From NCBI GenBank assembly GCA_900557405.1, contig USSF01000042.1, positions 1 through 20,592 of the forward strand: 20,592 nt of DNA, written 5' to 3'. The translations under genes were made by a program, and so were the position numbers. The notes beneath the pieces are model-generated. The model was not told the origin of the DNA, ran no database searches, and saw nothing but the letters and a program-made list of their open reading frames with translations. Shown one piece after another: positions 15,603 through 20,592 of the stretch; position 1 is the stretch's first letter, and the number at the start of each line of letters is the position of its first letter. The DNA is from an uncultured Prevotella sp. GTDB taxonomy: Bacteria; Bacteroidota; Bacteroidia; Bacteroidales; Bacteroidaceae.

Positions 15603-18600
15603 TTATCTGATGATAACCTTCTGGTCGTTGATGATGTAAGAACCGTTCTTCAGCGTCTTGAGCGTCTTCATTCCCTTGCCGATGAGCTTGCCGTCGGTGG
15701 TGTAGACGTCGTAGGAAGAAGCCTTCAGGATGTTCTCCACTGATTCGATGTCTGTGGTGATGGCTGGTGCCAGCGTTGCTTCAGACTCTCCGTCGGCGAA
15801 CAGGGCTGAAACGGCGTATACGTATGTCTTCTCCGGCTCCACGGTGTTGTCGGTGAATGTGAGCTCGTCGCTCTTGACAGACTTCAGCAGCTTGCCGTCG
15901 CGGTATACGTTGTAGCCGGTCACGGTTCCTGAACCTGCCTCGAAGTTCACGTCGTCGATCATGAACATGAAGTTCTGGGCACTGCTTGTGGTCTGGTGGA
16001 TGGCGAAGCGCTTGGCTCCATCAGGGATGTCCACTGTCACCTGCTCCCATGAACCGCTGTTTGCAGTGTGCGTGTTGCCGATCTTCACGAAGTCCTTGAT
16101 ATCGGTGCTGCCTGTAGAGTACAGTACGTCGAATGTCTCGGCGAAGCTTTCGTTTTCGGAGGTGAGGTTGCTCACCCAGAATGTCACGATCTGCTTCCTT
16201 CCGCTCAGACTCGGGCTGATGAGCCAGTTGTCGGCGTCGCAGAGGTTGCCGGTCGTTGGATTGCCCTTATAGAATGAAGCTACATACTTGTCTCCTGCGT
16301 GAGGTGCCAGGTCTGGATTGTTGTACAATACGCCCTGTGTGAGCCAGTTGTTCAATGGGTCTACCACTGTGAATGCGAAATTCTCTCCCTGTGTAGGATA
16401 TGAGATTTTCTCGAAGATGCCGCCGGTTACCGCCTCGGCTGGGGTAGAGGTTCCTACTACTCCCGTCCATCCGCCGAAGCTGTCCTTTGCCCATGACTCA
16501 CACTCCTCGAATCCGTCTTCTGTCATGATTGCCGATTCTGCCACGGCGCTCCATGATACTCTTACGCTGTTCTTGCCCACATAGTCTGCGTTTACAACCT
16601 CCGGACGCGGCTTGTTTGAAACGTCGAATGTGAGGGAAACAGACTTCGTGTTGTTTTCCAGGTTCAGGTCGGTCTCATATTCCACCTCCGCCTTCAGTTC
16701 GATGGCTTCGCCCTGGTCCATCACGCTCGACGTGTAGTCGAATGTGTATTTCTTTGAAGCGAACGGAGCGAGGTCGGCCTTCTCCTCCTTGGAGTCGATG
16801 AGCTTGTCGCCGGCATAGAGCTTCACGGTGTAGTCGGTTGCGTTGTCGCTGCCGAAGTTGGTCACAGTCACGTCTACCTTTGCCGTTTCGCCCTTCTTCA
16901 CCTTTGCAGGAGCGGTGACGTCGTTCACCGAAAGGTCGTATTCATAAACGTCGCGGACGTAGATTTCGTCCATGTAGAACATCTCCTTCTTGTTGCCGGT
17001 TCCCTTGAACTGCAGGATGATGTAAGGCAGGTTGGCGTATTCTGGCTTCAGCGAAACGTATTCGCGGACCCACATACCCTTGTCTTTGGCCACGTCGATA
17101 GTCTTCAGCTCGTCCACCGTGCCGTCTGGCTTCTTCACGGAGATGGCAAACTTGGCGTTTGTTCCTTCATTGCCTCTGTGGCTGAAGATGAGCATCGGGT
17201 TGGTAGCTCCGGAGAGGTTTATCTTACCGGTTCCGAGGATTCCGTATCCGTCGTCTTCCTCGCTCTCGAATGCGAAGCATCCGTTGTCATCGTCAGAAGA
17301 AACGTTCCTGAGCAGACCCAGATAGCTGAAGTCCTTCTCGCTCGTTGTCCACATGGAGTGGCCCAGCGTGCCGTCAGGTGCGCTCTCGAAGAACGGAGTG
17401 TTGTATGGCTTGCCCACGATGATTGCCGGAGCCAGACCCACGGCGCTCTCGCCGGCATCGTTGATTGCCGAAACGCCGAAGCGTGCCAGTGTCTGTTCGC
17501 CCTCGTTCGTCACGCAAGCCTTCTCGTAGAAGTTCGTTCCGGCTGGAACGTCAGCCTCGAATACGGCCGACAGACTGCCGTCGTAGTCCTGCTCCACGGT
17601 ATAGAACTTGTGTGCGGTGTGCTCTGTGTCGACATATCCGCCGTTCTTTCCGGTTTCCTTGTCAACCCATGACACCTTGATTGATGTGGTCTGGTCGACG
17701 GAAGTCATGGTCGGGAAGTCTGGTTTGTCCACACCCACGTATACCGTTACAGTTTCCGTCGTGTTGCCCTCTCCGTCGGCATTGAAGGATGTCACGCTGT
17801 ATTCGTTGAGTCCGTTTGCAGCGTCGTTGTCCACGTATGTCTGCTTTGAGCCTGGAGCCACGTCCTTGATTTCATTTATCACCTCTTCGCCGCGCTTGAT
17901 CTTCAGTGTCACGTTGCCCGTGAGGTCTTTGCCGTTGATGGTCTTCGATGGAGTGGTGAAGCTGATGGTTGCGCTCTTTGCACCCTTAGCGCCGGGAGCA
18001 ACGGTGAAGTCGCCCACTGCTGCAGGCACAGTTACCTTCTTTCCTGCGCTCACGCTTATATCATCGAGATAGAGCAGATACATGTTCTTCTCGCTGACAG
18101 CGTGGAAGCCGATGTACAGATTGCCGTCCTTGTCTGCTGTAATCTCCTTCTCAAACTCCTGGTAGTCGCCGGCGAGAGTGGTTGCAGGAAGCACCTCGGT
18201 CGTCATTCCTGCCACGCTGCAGTCTGAACCGCACTTCACCTCAAGGCGCTCTGCGTAGGAAGGCAGATAAGACCTTGCCTTGAACTTGATGGTGTATACC
18301 TTGCCCTTCTCCACCTTGATAGGAGGAGTGATGAGCCAGTCGTCGGCATTGTTGTCCGCACTGTATTTGTAGCTTGCCACACCCTGGTTGTCGCCAAGCT
18401 TGCTGAATCCCCACTTCGAATCATCGTTGTTGTTGTCGATGACGGTGAAGTTCTGCAGTGCAGCCTCCGTGTTGAACGTCTCCAGGTATGGAGGTTCGAT
18501 AGACTCGCCGAATACCTTGTAGTCGGTGCGTGCCTCCTCGCCGGTCATCTTCTCGTTGTATGCCTTTATACCGTATGAGTAGGCTGTCAGCGTGCCGCTT

Positions 18601-20156
18601 GTGAGCTTGTCAGTGCAGCTTGTGGCGGTGATGCCCTTTGCCACGGTCTTCATGTCGGGATAGCGCACCACGTCGTATTTCACGTTGCCGATGTATCCGT
18701 CGTTGACACCTTCCGTCACGGCGTTCCACGACAGGCTCACGTCGCCCGCATCGCTCATCGTGAACTTCAGTCCGTCTGCCATCTTCGGAGTGTCGAAGCC
18801 CACATACTTTGTTATCTTTGCCACCTCGCCCTTGCCGTCGGCGTTTGAGGTGGTCACGTTGATTCTCTTTATACCGTCGGTGTCAAACGTCACGTTTTCC
18901 GTAACCATGGCTCCGGCAGCACCGCTTCCGCTCTTCAATACCGTGTTGCCCACGGCGATGCTGTATGAAACGCTGCCCGAGAGGTTTCCGCCGCCCACGT
19001 TCTTCGTAGGCAACTTGAATGATACCTTTCCGCTCAGACTGCCGTTGAGGAATTCCGTGGCGAGTGCGGTAGCCGCAGCCGGTGCCGTTTCGGCGAGGGC
19101 CTCAGGCAGGGTGAGCATCGTCACGGTGTTGTCGTTGGTGAATTCGCCCACGAGCTCCAGAGCTGCCGTAGACAGGTTCACGGTGTATAGCTTCGAAGTG
19201 CCGCGGTAGTCCACGCTCGCCCAGTAGAACTTGTTGTCCTTCTGGTCTATTTCTCCGGCCTGCATGCTGTACTGCTCGTCGCTGTTCATCACGGTGATGC
19301 CCGTGGAGCCTATCTTGGTCTCCTTTGCCGTCGCAGCGTCAATCTTATACAGGTTGCCGTCGTCGGCAACGCCATACAATACGTTGTCGCTCGTGATACC
19401 GAGGGCAATATAGAAGTTGTTCAGCGTTCCGATAGTGGAGCGCGTACGGTTTGCATAGTCAGCGATACCGAGTTCCATGCTCTGTGCGTCTTCGCTATAG
19501 AAGCATCCGTATATCGTGCCGTCCTTTGCCACGGCCGTTTCGCTGGCAATCATGTTCACGCCGTCCGTTGTTGTGATGGGGTCGCCGATTTCCTGCCAGG
19601 TCTCCGTGTCGAAGGTTCTTACCTCCACGAAAATGAATCCGGAGCCAACTTCATACTGCACGATATACATCTTGTCGCCCACGATTGCACCGCCGCCGTT
19701 AGGCACGATGTCCTTGGTCATTCCCAGCGGCTCCAATGCCATGCTGCTTCCGGCGAAGAACTTGTAGATGCCATATTGTGGCTTGCCCTGCTCCCACGTG
19801 TTGTCGTAGACCACGTCGCCCCACATCTCTCTTGGCATGGCGTATTTGGCCGACCTCAGCGGTACTCTCGGTTCGAGCGCCAGCGGAGCCACCGTACCGC
19901 CGTCGTGCATTCTCCACAGACCGTTCGGACGGTTTGTTCTCGGGGCTTTCACCCTGAAGAGCTTCGAATAAGAATGTTGTGTCTTTTCCTTCATCTTGCG
20001 CACGTCGGCAGGATTCATCTTCCTCACCTTCTGCGTGGCAGATGTCTGTACAGAGTTACGCAAGCCCATGTTGAGGCTTTGCGCATTCGTCTTCATTGGC
20101 AGCAACAGCATGGCAGCCGTAGCTCCAGTGATGATGAAGTTAAGTTTGTTGTTCAT
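15603..20156 (-). CDS. Large surface adhesin with cleaved-adhesin/choice-of-anchor J modules and T9SS sorting domain
   Basis: A 1517-residue predicted secreted protein. The signal peptide MNNKLNFIITGATAAMLLLP (to about TNA/QS, residue 25) is clear. Next is a region resembling a beta-propeller (about 85-340), Fn3-like modules sharing S/FNADG(K/E)G (about 365-540 and 705-900), and three jelly-roll modules of cleaved-adhesin or MAM type: about 555-700 (DDWLITPPI near 604), 922-1065 (NPMLIFSHRG), and 1205-1385 (DNWLISPSL near 1312). A CARDB-like domain lies near 1065-1165 (DVTVTNFGSDNATDYTVKLY). The end is an Fn3-like module and a T9SS type A sorting domain (about 1445-1517, YDVYTTDGKLIGKG to KVIIR). 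No catalytic motif was seen. ATG at 20154-20156 is preferred to a TTG two codons upstream. The C10 protease gene follows. Confidence 0.9.
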   Translation of the reverse strand: MNNKLNFIITGATAAMLLLPMKTNAQSLNMGLRNSVQTSATQKVRKMNPADVRKMKEKTQHSYSKLFRVKAPRTNRPNGLWRMHDGGTVAPLALEPRVPLRSAKYAMPREMWGDVVYDNTWEQGKPQYGIYKFFAGSSMALEPLGMTKDIVPNGGGAIVGDKMYIVQYEVGSGFIFVEVRTFDTETWQEIGDPITTTDGVNMIASETAVAKDGTIYGCFYSEDAQSMELGIADYANRTRSTIGTLNNFYIALGITSDNVLYGVADDGNLYKIDAATAKETKIGSTGITVMNSDEQYSMQAGEIDQKDNKFYWASVDYRGTSKLYTVNLSTAALELVGEFTNDNTVTMLTLPEALAETAPAAATALATEFLNGSLSGKVSFKLPTKNVGGGNLSGSVSYSIAVGNTVLKSGSGAAGAMVTENVTFDTDGIKRINVTTSNADGKGEVAKITKYVGFDTPKMADGLKFTMSDAGDVSLSWNAVTEGVNDGYIGNVKYDVVRYPDMKTVAKGITATSCTDKLTSGTLTAYSYGIKAYNEKMTGEEARTDYKVFGESIEPPYLETFNTEAALQNFTVIDNNNDDSKWGFSKLGDNQGVASYKYSADNNADDWLITPPIKVEKGKVYTIKFKARSYLPSYAERLEVKCGSDCSVAGMTTEVLPATTLAGDYQEFEKEITADKDGNLYIGFHAVSEKNMYLLYLDDISVSAGKKVTVPAAVGDFTVAPGAKGAKSATISFTTPSKTINGKDLTGNVTLKIKRGEEVINEIKDVAPGSKQTYVDNDAANGLNEYSVTSFNADGEGNTTETVTVYVGVDKPDFPTMTSVDQTTSIKVSWVDKETGKNGGYVDTEHTAHKFYTVEQDYDGSLSAVFEADVPAGTNFYEKACVTNEGEQTLARFGVSAINDAGESAVGLAPAIIVGKPYNTPFFESAPDGTLGHSMWTTSEKDFSYLGLLRNVSSDDDNGCFAFESEEDDGYGILGTGKINLSGATNPMLIFSHRGNEGTNAKFAISVKKPDGTVDELKTIDVAKDKGMWVREYVSLKPEYANLPYIILQFKGTGNKKEMFYMDEIYVRDVYEYDLSVNDVTAPAKVKKGETAKVDVTVTNFGSDNATDYTVKLYAGDKLIDSKEEKADLAPFASKKYTFDYTSSVMDQGEAIELKAEVEYETDLNLENNTKSVSLTFDVSNKPRPEVVNADYVGKNSVRVSWSAVAESAIMTEDGFEECESWAKDSFGGWTGVVGTSTPAEAVTGGIFEKISYPTQGENFAFTVVDPLNNWLTQGVLYNNPDLAPHAGDKYVASFYKGNPTTGNLCDADNWLISPSLSGRKQIVTFWVSNLTSENESFAETFDVLYSTGSTDIKDFVKIGNTHTANSGSWEQVTVDIPDGAKRFAIHQTTSSAQNFMFMIDDVNFEAGSGTVTGYNVYRDGKLLKSVKSDELTFTDNTVEPEKTYVYAVSALFADGESEATLAPAITTDIESVENILKASSYDVYTTDGKLIGKGMKTLKTLKNGSYIINDQKVIIR

Positions 20157-20207
20157 AGGCAAATAGTGTTATTACGAATAATGTTAGCAATGCTTCGGCA
20201 ATGATTG

Positions 20208-20249
20208 CAAATATAGACAAAATTAGGAAAAACACCGAGCGAAATGAAA
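20208..20249 (-). promoter_or_regulatory. Candidate promoter(s) of the adhesin gene
   Basis: Two overlapping minus-strand -7 matches to TAnnTTTG are present: TATATTTG (complement of 20208-20215) and TAATTTTG (20218-20225). The second has a near -33 box TTTC (20246-20249) after 20 bases; the first has none at the right distance. Either gives a leader of about 45-60 bases before the ATG at 20156. Confidence 0.55.
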
Positions 20250-20365
20250 TGTATTTTTAAATAAATATGTAATTATGGACGTAAAGGTATAAAATCAACC
20301 AAAATGCAGCGATTTTCACCTTATATATATAATAAAAAAATAAGGCAAAGGGGAAGTAAAGCAAT

Positions 20366-20473
20366 GGTATACTGATAGAATAGCTATGCTATACTGCCGG
20401 TATACCTATGCTGCACCTTTGGTACCAGATAGCTGCACCTTTGGTACCAGATAGCTGCACTCCTTTGGTACTG
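20366..20473. repeat. GTAC/GTATAC-cored repeat array upstream of the adhesin gene
   Basis: Copies beginning GGTATAC or GGTAC start at 20366, 20399, 20421, 20443 and 20467, with steps of 33, 22, 22 and 24 bases. The inner units read ggtaccagatagctgcac plus cttt; the 20399 unit has GGTATACC in place of GGTACC. The array is about 210-320 bases 5' of the adhesin start, in the 436-base spacer that runs to the window end. The rest of that spacer holds the candidate promoter (20208-20249), a very A/T-rich stretch (about 20220-20350) and an edge hairpin; no gene was seen. Confidence 0.85.
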
Positions 20474-20564
20474 TTTTTTCAATTTGTTTACAGCGCTTCA
20501 AGTTTCTTGTTTTCCCATAATATATATTATTAGAATCTGAATATAGATAAGCCTTGCCATAATT

Positions 20565-20592
20565 CGTCCTGTGAGCCTACGGCTACAGGACG
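20565..20592. other. Perfect hairpin at the right edge of the window
   Basis: cgtcctgt (20565-20572) pairs with acaggacg (20585-20592) over 8 bp, and agcc/ggct inside adds 4 bp with one bulged G and a 3-base loop. It could be a terminator of a gene beyond the edge, but no T-run follows on the minus strand and the + side is cut off. Confidence 0.5.

Noticed and set aside
20157..20162. TTG start two codons upstream of the adhesin ATG
   Set aside because: The ATG at 20154-20156 gives a complete signal peptide and is the more common start codon.
20319..20346. Terminator at ccttat/ataagg in the A/T-rich spacer
   Set aside because: Only 6 weak base pairs in a region of general A/T richness; likely chance.

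Overview
The window looks like chromosomal DNA of a Bacteroidota member, most likely Prevotella or a close relative. The evidence is a DnaE/Trx and Psd/PssA/DUF4834 neighbourhood, promoters matching the Bacteroidota form (TTTG, 19-20 bases, TAnnTTTG), weak or absent Shine-Dalgarno sequences, and type IX secretion system (T9SS) genes with cargo ending in KIIIR/KVIIR sorting domains. The genus is inferred; no rRNA gene is present.

Left part (1-6600), housekeeping. On the minus strand psd, pssA and a small DUF4834 membrane protein follow one another; psd and pssA make phosphatidylethanolamine, and a terminator-like hairpin lies between them. Divergent from psd is dnaE (replicative polymerase), then trxA. 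The psd/dnaE spacer carries two back-to-back consensus promoters with the same -7 octamer.

Middle (6600-12500), minus strand, apparent operon porW-porX-tsaE-tadA. It begins with a very large TPR lipoprotein of the PorW/SprE type (GTG start), then the T9SS response regulator PorX (receiver plus PglZ domain), then two tRNA-modification genes: the TsaE ATPase (t6A37) and the TadA deaminase (inosine 34).

Right part (12500-20592), minus strand, two predicted T9SS cargo genes. Upstream is a 1517-residue surface adhesin with three cleaved-adhesin-like modules, Fn3-like modules and a sorting domain. Downstream is a C10 (streptopain-type) cysteine protease with BspA-like leucine-rich repeats, two MBG-like domains and a sorting domain. 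The protease frame lacks its signal peptide. A good signal peptide lies just upstream in another frame, separated by a run of six C (minus strand), so the gene is frameshifted, phase-variable or mis-sequenced there.

The most unusual signal is in the spacers. At least four intergenic regions carry short direct repeats with a step close to 22 bp although their sequences differ. The two best arrays are built round palindromic AGTACT or GGTACC/GTATAC cores, and both lie 5' of T9SS-related genes (porW-porX and the adhesin). They could be phased binding sites or products of a shared repeat-forming process; the sequence alone does not decide.

No rRNA, tRNA, CRISPR array, insertion sequence or prophage gene was seen.
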